Shown here: positions 54,539 through 62,150 of the stretch, one piece after another | How the letters are laid out: every line of letters begins with the position of its first letter | How positions within the stretch are numbered: position 1 is the first letter of the stretch | DNA from: Motiliproteus sp036961355 | GTDB lineage: Bacteria > Pseudomonadota > Gammaproteobacteria > Pseudomonadales > Balneatricaceae | DNA: 64,000 nt | Assembly: GCA_036961355.1 (NCBI GenBank) | Contig: JBALVL010000003.1 | Span: 62,001-126,000 of the forward strand | Direction: 5' to 3' | Translations under genes and position numbers: made by a program | Notes under the pieces: model-generated | Told to the model about the DNA's origin: nothing | Databases searched by the model: none | What the model saw: only the letters and a program-made list of their open reading frames with translations

Positions 54539-55770
54539 AACCCGATAGTCGGACAGTTGACGGACAGGCGCGGCTTCACCCGGCCCTGACCGTTGGTCTA
54601 TTGGGGTTCCCGCTTTTGGGAATTTTGTCGGGTATCGGCGCGCTGTCGATCGACATGTACCTGCCGGCGTTCCCTGCTATCGCGACTGAGCTGGCGGTCG
54701 ACAGCGGTGAGGTCGAGCTATCGCTTAGCGTGTTCCTGATCGGTTTTGCGTTGGGGCAGGCGATTCACGGCCCGCTATCGGACCGTTTCGGGCGCAAGCC
54801 ATTGATCCTGTGGGGCCTGCTTCTGTACGGACTGACCAGTGCCGCCTGTGCGTTGAGCCTTGATATCGATCAGTTGCAGTGGGCGCGTCTGCTTCAAGGG
54901 CTGGCGGGTGCCTCAGGATCGGTGCTGGCGCGGGCGGTGATCCGGGATCTGTATCAGGGTGAGTCGCTGGCACGAGCAATGTCCTGGCTGATGCTGATTA
55001 TGACGGCCGCGCCAATGCTGGCCCCGCTGATCGGAAGCCTGATGCTGGACGCCTTCGGCTGGCGCTCAATCTTCTGGACGCTGACGGGTTTTGCCGCGCT
55101 CTGGTTTCTTCTTATTGCCTGGATTATCCCCGAAACTCGCGCGCCGGGGCCGGGCCTCTCTCTGCGTCCTGTTGCATTACTTGGCGCTTTCTCCCAAGTG
55201 TTGGGCAACGGTCGAGCGATGGGGTACGCCTTGTGTGGCGGCTTCGGATTCGGCGGTATGTTCGCTTATATCACCGGCACGCCCTTTATCTATATCAACC
55301 TGTTCGGCGTTAGCCCCACCGGTTATGCCTTGTTGTTTGCGGCCAATATCGCGGCTATGGCCACCGGCTCACTGCTTAATACCCGTTATCTTGGCCGCAT
55401 CGGGCGCGATGGCATGATTCGTGTGCTGACCGGCGTGATGCTGTTTGCCGCAGGCCTGCTTGTTTTGGATTCCGCCACCGGTTTGTTTGGGCTGTGGGGG
55501 CTGGTGATCCCGCTTGCGCTCTATGTCGGTTGCCTGGGCGCGCTGGCGGCCAACTGTATCTCCGGCACGCTGGACCTATTTCCGAAGACCGCAGGAACGG
55601 CCTCCTCCGTATTCGGCGTGCTCCAGTTTGGCATCGGCAGCCTGGGAGGGGCGCTGGTGGCCAATTTGGGCGACGGCACACCGTTGCCCATGGCCTTGGT
55701 TATCTTGACGCTGGCTCTCTTCTCAGCGCTGAGCTTCCGGCTGATAGTACGACCCGAAAAAATAGTGTGA
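54535..55770 (+). CDS. MFS exporter, Bcr/CflA family
   Basis: 411 residues, about twelve membrane segments. The Bcr/CflA pattern is clear: LSIDMYLPAFPAIATEL near the first helix, LSDRFGRKPLILWG for the loop 2-3 motif and GASGSVLARAVIRDL. The start is GTG 54535, overlapping the maiA stop, so translation is coupled. Exporter placement suggests release of a toxic aromatic or overflow product, but substrate use is unknown. Confidence 0.9.
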   Translation: MKPDSRTVDGQARLHPALTVGLLGFPLLGILSGIGALSIDMYLPAFPAIATELAVDSGEVELSLSVFLIGFALGQAIHGPLSDRFGRKPLILWGLLLYGLTSAACALSLDIDQLQWARLLQGLAGASGSVLARAVIRDLYQGESLARAMSWLMLIMTAAPMLAPLIGSLMLDAFGWRSIFWTLTGFAALWFLLIAWIIPETRAPGPGLSLRPVALLGAFSQVLGNGRAMGYALCGGFGFGGMFAYITGTPFIYINLFGVSPTGYALLFAANIAAMATGSLLNTRYLGRIGRDGMIRVLTGVMLFAAGLLVLDSATGLFGLWGLVIPLALYVGCLGALAANCISGTLDLFPKTAGTASSVFGVLQFGIGSLGGALVANLGDGTPLPMALVILTLALFSALSFRLIVRPEKIV

Positions 55771-55797
55771 TTCGAAAAAATAGTACGACCCGAAAAA
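55744..55797 (+). repeat. 18-bp tandem repeat, three units, at the 3' end of the MFS gene
   Basis: Units ATAGTACGACCCGAAAAA, ATAGTGTGATTCGAAAAA and again the first sequence are joined without gaps. The middle unit differs at four bases and contains the MFS stop codon; the first encodes the last residues of the protein. Confidence 0.85.
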
Positions 55798-55866
55798 AAC
55801 CCCGAATAATCGATTAACCCCGTTATCTATTTACCCATAATAAAATTAACTGATAGGTATATTAAA

Positions 55867-56406
55867 ATGATCAAACTTCAGCAGATTCACCATGTCGCGT
55901 ACCGTTGTAAGGACGCTAAGGAAACCGTCGAGTTCTACCAGAAAATGCTCAATATGGATTTTTTGGTAGCGATTGCCGAGGACAAGGTGCCTTCCACCAA
56001 GGCACCTGACCCTTACATGCATCTATTTTTGGATGCGGGACAGGGCAACATTCTGGCGTTTTTTGAGTTACCTAACTCTCCGGAGATGAGCCGTGACCCC
56101 AACACCCCGGAATGGACTCAGCATATCGCTTTTCAGATTGAGAGTGAGGAGGCGCTGTTGGCTGCTAAGGCGGAGCTGCAAGGCAAGGGACTGGATGTCC
56201 TGGGCCCTACCAATCACGGCATCATCAAGTCGATCTACTTTTTTGATCCCAATGGTCATCGCCTGGAACTGACCTGCCTGACCGGAACCAGTGAGCAGAT
56301 GGCCGAGCTTAAGAAGGTGGCACCAGTCATGCTCGAGGAATGGTCTCGCACCAAGCGTGCCCCTAAGCATGCTGCCTGGTTGCACGAAGACGAGTTCGCT
56401 CAATAG
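55867..56406 (+). CDS. VOC-fold (glyoxalase/dioxygenase) protein
   Basis: 179 residues with a betaalphabetabetabeta repeat. Candidate metal ligands are His9 (IHHVAYR), Glu67 (AFFELP), His86 (TQHIAFQ) and Glu134 (HRLELTC), with spacing like the H-E-H-E set of glyoxalase I. The C-terminal ~35 residues (EEWSRTKRAPKHAAWLHE) are not part of the standard fold. As no homogentisate dioxygenase is in the window, this is one candidate for a ring-opening or side reaction. It may also be a glutathione-linked enzyme, given MaiA. Neither role is proven. Confidence 0.85.
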   Translation: MIKLQQIHHVAYRCKDAKETVEFYQKMLNMDFLVAIAEDKVPSTKAPDPYMHLFLDAGQGNILAFFELPNSPEMSRDPNTPEWTQHIAFQIESEEALLAAKAELQGKGLDVLGPTNHGIIKSIYFFDPNGHRLELTCLTGTSEQMAELKKVAPVMLEEWSRTKRAPKHAAWLHEDEFAQ

Positions 56407-56436
56407 GGTGCTGGCATGGGCTCCCTCCCCATTTAT

Positions 56437-56463
56437 CAGCAGTGGCAGCAGTGGCAGCAGTGA
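56437..56463 (+). repeat. 9-bp tandem repeat (CAGCAGTGG x3)
   Basis: Two exact units and one with a final A lie 30 bp after the VOC stop. The rest of the spacer 56407-56799 shows no gene, only a promoter-like region before the chemoreceptor. Confidence 0.7.
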
Positions 56464-56761
56464 CATCGGCATCGATATGCCCGGCGGGATGTTGTTAGCC
56501 ATTCAGCAGAGGGAGCCCGCCTTGGTTATTGTATGTATCGGCCTTGGCGAAGACTGCGCTCGCAGTTGTTACGGTTGATCGGCCAGTACAGGGCTACTGG
56601 AGCTAGTGCAGTACCCGATAGCGCAGGGTTAAAAACATGGGCTATCCATCGCTATTGCCACATAAAACCAAAAATACCCAACTCAAACTCAATGTTATAT
56701 TGAGTTATATCATTGTTATCGGTTTATCAATAAGGATAATATACTGACTTTCCGATCATTA

Positions 56762-56779
56762 AAGAGGCTCACGCCTCTT
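56762..56779 (+). other. leader hairpin before the chemoreceptor gene
   Basis: AAGAGGC and GCCTCTT pair perfectly around TCAC, 20 bp before the start codon. No T run. AT-rich DNA at 56690-56745 (AAGGATAATATACTG) is the likely promoter, so this hairpin would be in the 5' UTR. Confidence 0.5.
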
Positions 56780-56799
56780 GCTGGCTGTACGGTGAAAAA

Positions 56800-58374
56800 A
56801 TGAAGAAAAATCTGCCTGTTACCCAACGTGAATTAGATTATCCCTCCAACTACAACATCCTTTCAACGACAGACCTGAAAGGTGCCATCACCTATATCAA
56901 CCAGGATTTTCTCGATGTCGCCGGCTTTGGCGTCGATGAACTGATTGGTAAGAACCACAATGTTGTTCGGCACCCGGATATGCCGCCCGCTGCGTTTAAA
57001 GACTTGTGGAGTACTCTGCAAAGCGGTAACCCCTGGATGGGGATGGTGAAAAATCGCTGCAAGAATGGCGACCACTATTGGGTAGATGCTTTTGCCACGC
57101 CAATCAAAGACAACGGCCAGACCACCGAGTATCAGTCGGTTCGGATGAAACCCGAACCTGCTGCCGTGAAGCGTGCTGAGGCGGTCTACCCTGGCCTGAT
57201 GGATGATAAGTTGCCGGGAGCCGTGACCCGGCCGCATTTGGGACTGCACAGTAAAGTGGTGTTGGGCGCAATGGCAGGATTCTTACCGTTGATCGGCTGG
57301 AATCTATACCAGAACCCAGCCCCTGCGATGTTTGGCGCGTTGGCGCTCTCTCTGGTGCTGTGTTTTACCTTCTGTTTCCTGATGACCGGTCGACTCCGCG
57401 AGCTGGCTGCGGATGCCCGAAAGAGTTATCACGATCCCTTGATGCAATACATCTACACCGGCTCAACCGACGATATCGGCCAGATTCAGATGGCGATGAA
57501 GAAGATGTCATCAGAATTGCGCGCGGTAGTGGCACGGGTCAATGATTCGAGCGAGCAAGTTCAGGTTGCTGCCAATTCGGCAATGAAGGATATGAACGCC
57601 AACGCTGACGGTGCCCGTCGGCAGCAGGACGAGTTGCACCAGGTCGCCACTGCGGTTGATGAGATGTCAGCCACCATCGACGATGTTGCCGGTCATGTGC
57701 AAAGCACCGCGCAGGCGGCTAATGAAGCCCATGAGGCGGCTATTAGCGGTCGCTCTGAGGTGGACAGCAGTTTCCGCTCGATCCAAAAATTGGTTGATGA
57801 AGTGAATAATGCGTCGGCTCAGATCCAGGAACTTGATCGTCACAGTGCCAGTATCGAATCGGTACTGGACGTGATCAAATCGGTGGCCGAACAAACCAAT
57901 TTGCTGGCGCTTAACGCGGCTATCGAAGCGGCCCGTGCCGGAGAAGCCGGGCGTGGTTTTGCCGTGGTTGCCGATGAGGTTCGGACACTGGCGAAGCGCA
58001 CTCAGGAATCGACGCAAGAGATCGAGCAGCAGATCGAGAGCCTACAGAAAGGCGTTAAGCTGAGCGTCAGCGCGATGCACCAGGGGCAGGAGATCTCTAA
58101 ATCCAGTGTCGAGGATATGGAGCGAACCGGCGCAGTGTTTGATCAGATCACCGAAGCGATGTCGAAGATCTCCGAGATGGGGCTACAGGTCGCCAGCGCT
58201 ACCGAAGAGCAAAGCGCGGTAGCTGTTGAGATCAGCGAAAACGTTAATCGGGTTAATACTTTATCGATGGAGAACCTTGAAGGCAGCAACCGCGCGGTTG
58301 AAGCCAGTGAACGTTTTGTTGAACAGGCCCGTCAACAACAAAGCCTGGTACAGCAGTTCCTGCCGAGCCGCTGA
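56800..58374 (+). CDS. Aer-like PAS-domain methyl-accepting chemotaxis protein
   Basis: 524-residue energy/redox taxis receptor. The N-terminal PAS domain (about 15-110) has DLKGAITYINQDFLDVAGF, NHNVVRHPDMP and RCKNGDHYWVDAFATPI, as in Aer. Two membrane segments lie around 150-195 with no large periplasmic loop. The cytoplasmic signalling domain has the conserved tip EQTNLLALNAAIEAARAGE and GRGFAVVADEVRTLAKRT. Aer proteins sense flavin redox state. Beside oxygenase genes and hemerythrin, it may steer cells to suitable oxygen levels, which is inference. Confidence 0.93.
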   Translation: MKKNLPVTQRELDYPSNYNILSTTDLKGAITYINQDFLDVAGFGVDELIGKNHNVVRHPDMPPAAFKDLWSTLQSGNPWMGMVKNRCKNGDHYWVDAFATPIKDNGQTTEYQSVRMKPEPAAVKRAEAVYPGLMDDKLPGAVTRPHLGLHSKVVLGAMAGFLPLIGWNLYQNPAPAMFGALALSLVLCFTFCFLMTGRLRELAADARKSYHDPLMQYIYTGSTDDIGQIQMAMKKMSSELRAVVARVNDSSEQVQVAANSAMKDMNANADGARRQQDELHQVATAVDEMSATIDDVAGHVQSTAQAANEAHEAAISGRSEVDSSFRSIQKLVDEVNNASAQIQELDRHSASIESVLDVIKSVAEQTNLLALNAAIEAARAGEAGRGFAVVADEVRTLAKRTQESTQEIEQQIESLQKGVKLSVSAMHQGQEISKSSVEDMERTGAVFDQITEAMSKISEMGLQVASATEEQSAVAVEISENVNRVNTLSMENLEGSNRAVEASERFVEQARQQQSLVQQFLPSR

Positions 58375-58402
58375 TCGATATAGAGAGTCGTCCTGGCAGA
58401 AT

Positions 58403-58436
58403 AAAAAAAACGCGGCTATCATGCTGCGTTTTTTTT
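58403..58436 (+). terminator. terminator after the chemoreceptor gene
   Basis: Runs of eight A and eight T flank CGCGGC/GCTGCG (one G-U) with loop TATCAT; effective in both directions, so it may also serve the convergent gene at 58655. Confidence 0.88.
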
Positions 58437-58490
58437 GCCTATGACCGGGTTAGCTGTTGTGGGCACCTTACGTCAATAGATGAATATTTT

Positions 58491-58517
58491 TGTGGGAGCC
58501 CAGTCTCTGGGCGATGG
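58491..58517. repeat. REP-like palindromic element
   Basis: TGTGGGAGCCCAGTCTCTGG and the following GCGATGG contain the perfect stem GCCCAG/CTGGGC. The TGTGGGAGC start and GCGATGG end resemble pseudomonad REP sequences. Only one copy was noticed in this window; no REP-associated transposase is seen. Confidence 0.5.
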
Positions 58518-58654
58518 TTCCATTTAGAAAACACCTAATCGCTCAGCATAGGCTGTGCTCGCACGATATAGGGGTAACAGATAACAGGGGTTAGTTTTTC
58601 CTATTTTTGATTTCGTATAGCCCTTATGAAAGCTACAGGGTTAGTAGGTGCTCA

Positions 58655-59335
58655 CTATTTAGGTTTCTTGGCCAAAAATATCGTATGTCGACTGCCCTTG
58701 CCCACCCGAGCCCGCACCGTCTGCGCGGTCGCGTTAAAGCCGGATTTTTTCAGCCGCTTGAGAAACGCAGCATCGGGGAAAGCCGACCAGATCGCCAGCA
58801 TCCCCCCGGCGCGCAGCGATTGACCGATCAGCGCCAAGCCTGTGATCGAATACAGTCCGTGATTATCCGTATGGGTCAGCCCTTCCGGGCCGTTATCGAC
58901 GTCCAGCAAAATGGCATCGAAGGCCGGTTTGTTACTACTAAATAGCTCGGCCACATCGCCAATGTGAACCTGGGCACGACCGTCCTCTAATGGATGGCCA
59001 GCACACTCTCCCAATGGCCCCTTGTTCCACTCCACCACCGCAGGTATCAACTCGGCGACCTTAACCGTAGATGACGCTGATACCGCCTTGAGCGCTGCTG
59101 CAAGGGTAAAGCCCATACCCAAGCCACCGACCAACACCTGCGCCTTGTCGGCCGATTTGAGACCGACACAACCCAATTCAGCCAGCACCTCTTCTGAATT
59201 ATGCACCCGGCTGTTCATCAGCTCACCGCGCACACCGGACAGTCGAATAGAGAACTCGTCTCCGCGTTGCGATAACTTAAGCTCACCGCCACCGTTGGGG
59301 ATTTCCGCAGTACCGAGCACCGTCCAGGGATTCAT
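58655..59335 (-). CDS. spermidine-synthase-like protein
   Basis: 226 residues with a class I methyltransferase fold of the spermidine synthase group: VLVGGLGMGFTLAAAL (SAM/dcSAM loop), KVAELIPAVVEWN, VHIGDVAELF and ILLDVDNGPEGLTH. The usual spermidine synthase gate-keeping Asp region is replaced by LDVDNGP, so polyamine synthesis is not assured. It is convergent with the chemoreceptor gene. Confidence 0.82.
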   Translation of the reverse strand: MNPWTVLGTAEIPNGGGELKLSQRGDEFSIRLSGVRGELMNSRVHNSEEVLAELGCVGLKSADKAQVLVGGLGMGFTLAAALKAVSASSTVKVAELIPAVVEWNKGPLGECAGHPLEDGRAQVHIGDVAELFSSNKPAFDAILLDVDNGPEGLTHTDNHGLYSITGLALIGQSLRAGGMLAIWSAFPDAAFLKRLKKSGFNATAQTVRARVGKGSRHTIFLAKKPK

Positions 59336-59644
59336 AACATCTCAACATGGTAAATAAATGGGCTGGCGACTTTATCACGGTTGGGGTTGAGAAGGTGCAG
59401 GCCAGCAACTGAGATTTCTATCAAGTAAGGAGAGAGCCGGTTTTGGTGGGTTTATGGTTACTCAACGACCAGAGTCAGGAGGTATCAGTTTCCCTAAAGG
59501 GGTTGAATGAAATGGGCTTTGAGGAATAACGTAGTCGGAAGCTCAGAACCTTTCGGGGGTTGAGAAAACAAGTGGCGATTAAGAAGGCGACGTTGATCAA
59601 GTAATATTACAGAGCCTAGGAACAAAAAAGCCGCTAAAGGTTAG
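59336..59644. other. spacer left of the insertion sequence
   Basis: No gene is seen. At its right end AAAAAAGCCGCTAAAGG looks like the left half of an intrinsic terminator. The matching right half is not present at the other side of the insertion sequence. Confidence 0.5.
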
Positions 59645-59707
59645 GGATCCTGTGATTAAGTCCCCAGCATGAGACAATCTTAACTCTCATGATTTGAGGA
59701 ATGTTCG

Positions 59708-60236
59708 ATGGATCACCAACTCACCTTTGCCGACAGTGAATACTGTTCTAAGCGCCGCCAAACCCGCAAAGAGATCTTTCTGGGGCGTATGGAATCGCTG
59801 ATTCCTTGGCAGAGGTTGGAGTCGGTGATCGAGCCTCATTACCCTAAGGCTGGCAACGGCCGCCGCCCTTATCCGCTAGCAACGATGCTGCGTATCCATT
59901 GTATGCAGCAGTGGTACAGCATGAGCGATCCAGCAATGGAGGTTGCTCTTTACGAAATTGCATCCATGCGCCTGTTTGCAGGTCTGTCACTGGATAAACC
60001 GATTCCCGATCACTCTACCATTCTAAAATTTCGTCACCTTCTGGAGCGTCATGGCCTGGCCAGAAAGATCTTTTCTGAAGTCAGCAACTGGCTGACTGAA
60101 GCTGGCTTACTGATCAAAGAGGGTACGCTGATGGACTCCACTATCATCGAGGCGCCCAGCTCAACCAAGAACAAAGCGGGTGAGCGCGACCCCGAGATGC
60201 ATCAGACCAAAAAAGGCAATCAGTGGCACTTTGGCT
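59708..60236 (+). CDS. IS5-family transposase, 5' exon
   Basis: First 176 codons plus one base. The DUF772-type N-terminal domain is seen (YPLATMLRIHCMQQWYSMSD, FAGLSLDKPIPDHSTILKFR), followed by the first catalytic aspartate in EGTLMDSTIIEAPSST. The frame runs three codons into the intron and stops at 60247 if the RNA is not spliced. After exact removal of 60237-61111, codon 177 becomes TTG and the reading continues as HFG-L-KAHIGVDA, as in intact relatives. The spliced protein would have about 321 residues. Confidence 0.92.
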
Positions 60237-61111
60237 GTGCGACCTGAAAGTCGCATGTATTTCTGTTTCGCAGGGTACGTTTACCTGACGAAACCGGTTG
60301 TTTCACCAACCGTTCCCTACCCGGACGTGCGGAGCCGGTAACAGCACCGTGCGAAGCTTCGGGGACAATGTAACCGCCGATTCAGTCGGTATGTCGACCC
60401 GTGAGGCAAGACATAATCTGCCAGCATCAAGGCGGAAAGGAGCTAGGGACGAGCGGTTACGGCCAACAGATGTGAATCTCTTATAAACGTCGTCATGCCA
60501 GACAAGCCAAAGATGCTGATAGGCTTGAACCAAAAGGTGTGCGGTCAGGTATGGGCTCTTTCCGATAGTCCATCGTGAATGCTGTACCGCCGGCGAAATG
60601 GAGAGGTCCGCCCCGCTCTGAAATATATGTGGAACAGGGTAAGCCCGTAGCGCTGCCATAATCGGCAGGTGAACTGTAAGGAACACTGTTAGTACTGCGG
60701 GTAAAGGAATGTGGAAAAAGCGAAGGCCTCTCTGTAATCGAGAGGATACGGGTTGAAATATCATCCGGCGCGAAAGCGAGCAGACTTCCACTGGGTCTTT
60801 CATGGCGAGATAACTTGAGTAATCGTTTAACGAAGGAAAGCAGATGACGGTACCAGAAACCCAAGTACAAACGGCGGTCTCGGGTACTGGTGCACCTTCG
60901 CACCCCGAACAGGTATGGCTTCAGATACTGGAGACAAATCGAGAAGGAAGTGAGACGACCCCAAGTGCGTATCGCCAAGGCAGCGCTAGATATATCCGTA
61001 GTGAGGCCCGGTCTCATTGAGGCTGTTGAAAGGCTTGAGCCGTATGAGGGGTGACTCTCACGTACGGTTCTTAGGGGAGGATGGTGTGGCAACACACTGT
61101 CCTTACCCGAC
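60237..61111 (+). mobile_element. group II intron lacking a functional reverse transcriptase
   Basis: 875 nt in the same orientation as the host gene. The 5' end is GTGCG with an immediate GTGCGAC/GTCGCAT hairpin. AGCCAAA (60505-60511) is exactly complementary to the last seven bases of the 5' exon (TTTGGCT, 60230-60236), which is an EBS1-IBS1 pairing. Domain V is 61037-61070, 34 nt, with the AGC triad at its base and a GTGA tetraloop. Domain VI has a GGATGGTGTG/CACACTGTCC stem (61079-61102) and a candidate bulged branch-point A at 61105, seven from the end. The 3' end is AC. The reverse-transcriptase gene is reduced to a 5' remnant. Confidence 0.93.
60844..60985 (+). pseudogene. remnant of the intron-encoded reverse transcriptase
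   Basis: ATG 60844 with AAGGA upstream starts MTVPETQVQT and APSHPEQVW, typical of the N-terminus of maturase/reverse transcriptases in this intron group. The homologous reading shifts to the next frame near 60920, giving YWRQIEKEVRRPQVRIAKA. It then ends abruptly near 60985, where sequence leading to domain V begins. All polymerase motifs, including the YADD box, are missing. The frameshift plus large deletion show that this intron cannot make its own maturase. Confidence 0.85.
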
Positions 61112-61548
61112 TGAAAGCCCATATCGGTGTCGATGCTCGAACGGGCCTGACACACACGTTTACAACGACTGCGGCCAATGAACACGATCTAAATCAGGCA
61201 AAGCATTTGCTGCACGGTGGCGAAGATTTTGTCTTCGTGGATGCGGGTTACCGCGGAGCAGAAAAGCGAGAAGAGTTAAAAGATGTCGCCGTTGATTGGC
61301 ACATTGCAGAGCAGCCAGGAAAGGTAAGGACGCTGAAGAAGCATCCGAGGATCAATAAAGTGGCAATCAACATCGAATACATGAAGGCCAGTATCCGTGC
61401 CAAGGTCGAGCATCCGTTCCGGATCATCAAGTGCCAGTTTGGTTTTACCAAGGCACGCTACCGAGGTTTGATGAAGAACGACTGTAAGTTGGCAATGTTG
61501 TTTGCTCTGGCGAATATTGCTCGCGTGGATCAGATGCTTCGGGCGTAG
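61112..61548 (+). CDS. IS5-family transposase, 3' exon
   Basis: Last 144 codons, starting within the split TTG codon. It holds the second catalytic aspartate (FVFVDAGYRGAEKREEL) and the glutamate motif (SIRAKVEHPFRIIKCQFGF), and ends normally (LFALANIARVDQML). No independent start with a good ribosome site is seen, so expression should need splicing of the intron. The DDE triad is complete across the two exons. Confidence 0.92.
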
Positions 61549-61677
61549 GATAGATCCGTCTACATACCTTAAAACGGCGTGTAGATGATCAGAAAACGAG
61601 CAAAGGGTGGCGATTATTCGGCCGAATGGCTTTGATGAGCGATATCGCTCAATAAGTAGGACTTAATCACAGGATCC

Positions 61678-61831
61678 CTAGCTGAAGGCCCCCTCCATTC
61701 TGTTAACGAGCAATAATGGTGCTGATCAAATTGAGGGTGTCTGGTGTTCAGCCATCCGTAGAATTCGACACTGAACTGCCGTCCAGTTTTTAGCTGAAGA
61801 CGACCGGTGTTGCACCCGAAGCCGACCTTCG
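61678..61831. other. spacer between the insertion sequence and the DUF2798 gene
   Basis: No gene supported. An antisense frame of about 100 codons crosses the insertion-sequence end and therefore cannot be an old gene in its present form. Confidence 0.4.
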
Positions 61832-62101
61832 CTATGGCGTCGTACGTACCACCAAGGATGTGAGTTTGCGTGCCACAGGCAGCATGAGAAGTAGGGCAGG
61901 GAAGGCGATTAGCCATGAAATTGCCCACGAACTCATCCAGATATTCAGAACACTCTCAGCCCAGCCGATGCTTCTCAAGGTGCTGATGAGGGAAACAATG
62001 CACGTCATAAAGCAGGAAAGAATGAAGGGCATTACGATCGCAGCATACCGGGTGGGCAGTTTGCGAACGGTGACAGCGTCATTTGTTTTTGAAGAGTTCA
62101 T
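61832..62101 (-). CDS. DUF2798 two-helix membrane protein
   Basis: 89 residues with two membrane segments (YAAIVMPFILSCFMTCIVSL and SWLIAFPALLLMLPVARKL). The W...W..AW.I.WL.AFP....PVARKL pattern is typical of DUF2798 proteins, whose function is unknown. It follows the TetR gene by 49 bp on the same strand and may be cotranscribed with it. Confidence 0.82.
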   Translation of the reverse strand: MNSSKTNDAVTVRKLPTRYAAIVMPFILSCFMTCIVSLISTLRSIGWAESVLNIWMSSWAISWLIAFPALLLMLPVARKLTSLVVRTTP

Positions 62102-62150
62102 GCGTGGTCCAATTGGGTTATCACTGAAATAGTTGATTCATTCGCGACAG

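Larger units (their letters stand above)
59645..61677 (+). mobile_element. IS5-family insertion sequence interrupted by a group II intron
   Basis: The ends are perfect inverted repeats: GGATCCTGTGATTAAGTCC at 59645-59663 and its complement at 61659-61677. The match extends 3 bp outward as TAG/CTA (22 bp in all). Flanks are TTAG and CTAG, both fitting the YTAR target of the IS5 subgroup but not identical. Removing the 875-nt intron leaves 1158 bp, a normal IS5-group length. It carries one transposase gene on plus. Confidence 0.93.

Noticed and set aside
56291..56578. Plus-strand frame after the VOC gene
   Set aside because: Starts in another frame within the VOC gene and contains the 9-bp repeats; no ribosome site or family pattern.
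60298..61185. Open frames inside the group II intron (plus and minus, up to 230 codons)
   Set aside because: They overlap the ribozyme domains or cross the intron-exon junction, and show no protein family pattern apart from the short maturase stub.
61614..61928. 104-codon minus-strand frame crossing the insertion-sequence end
   Set aside because: It spans the inverted repeat junction, so it is an accidental fusion of element and host sequence.
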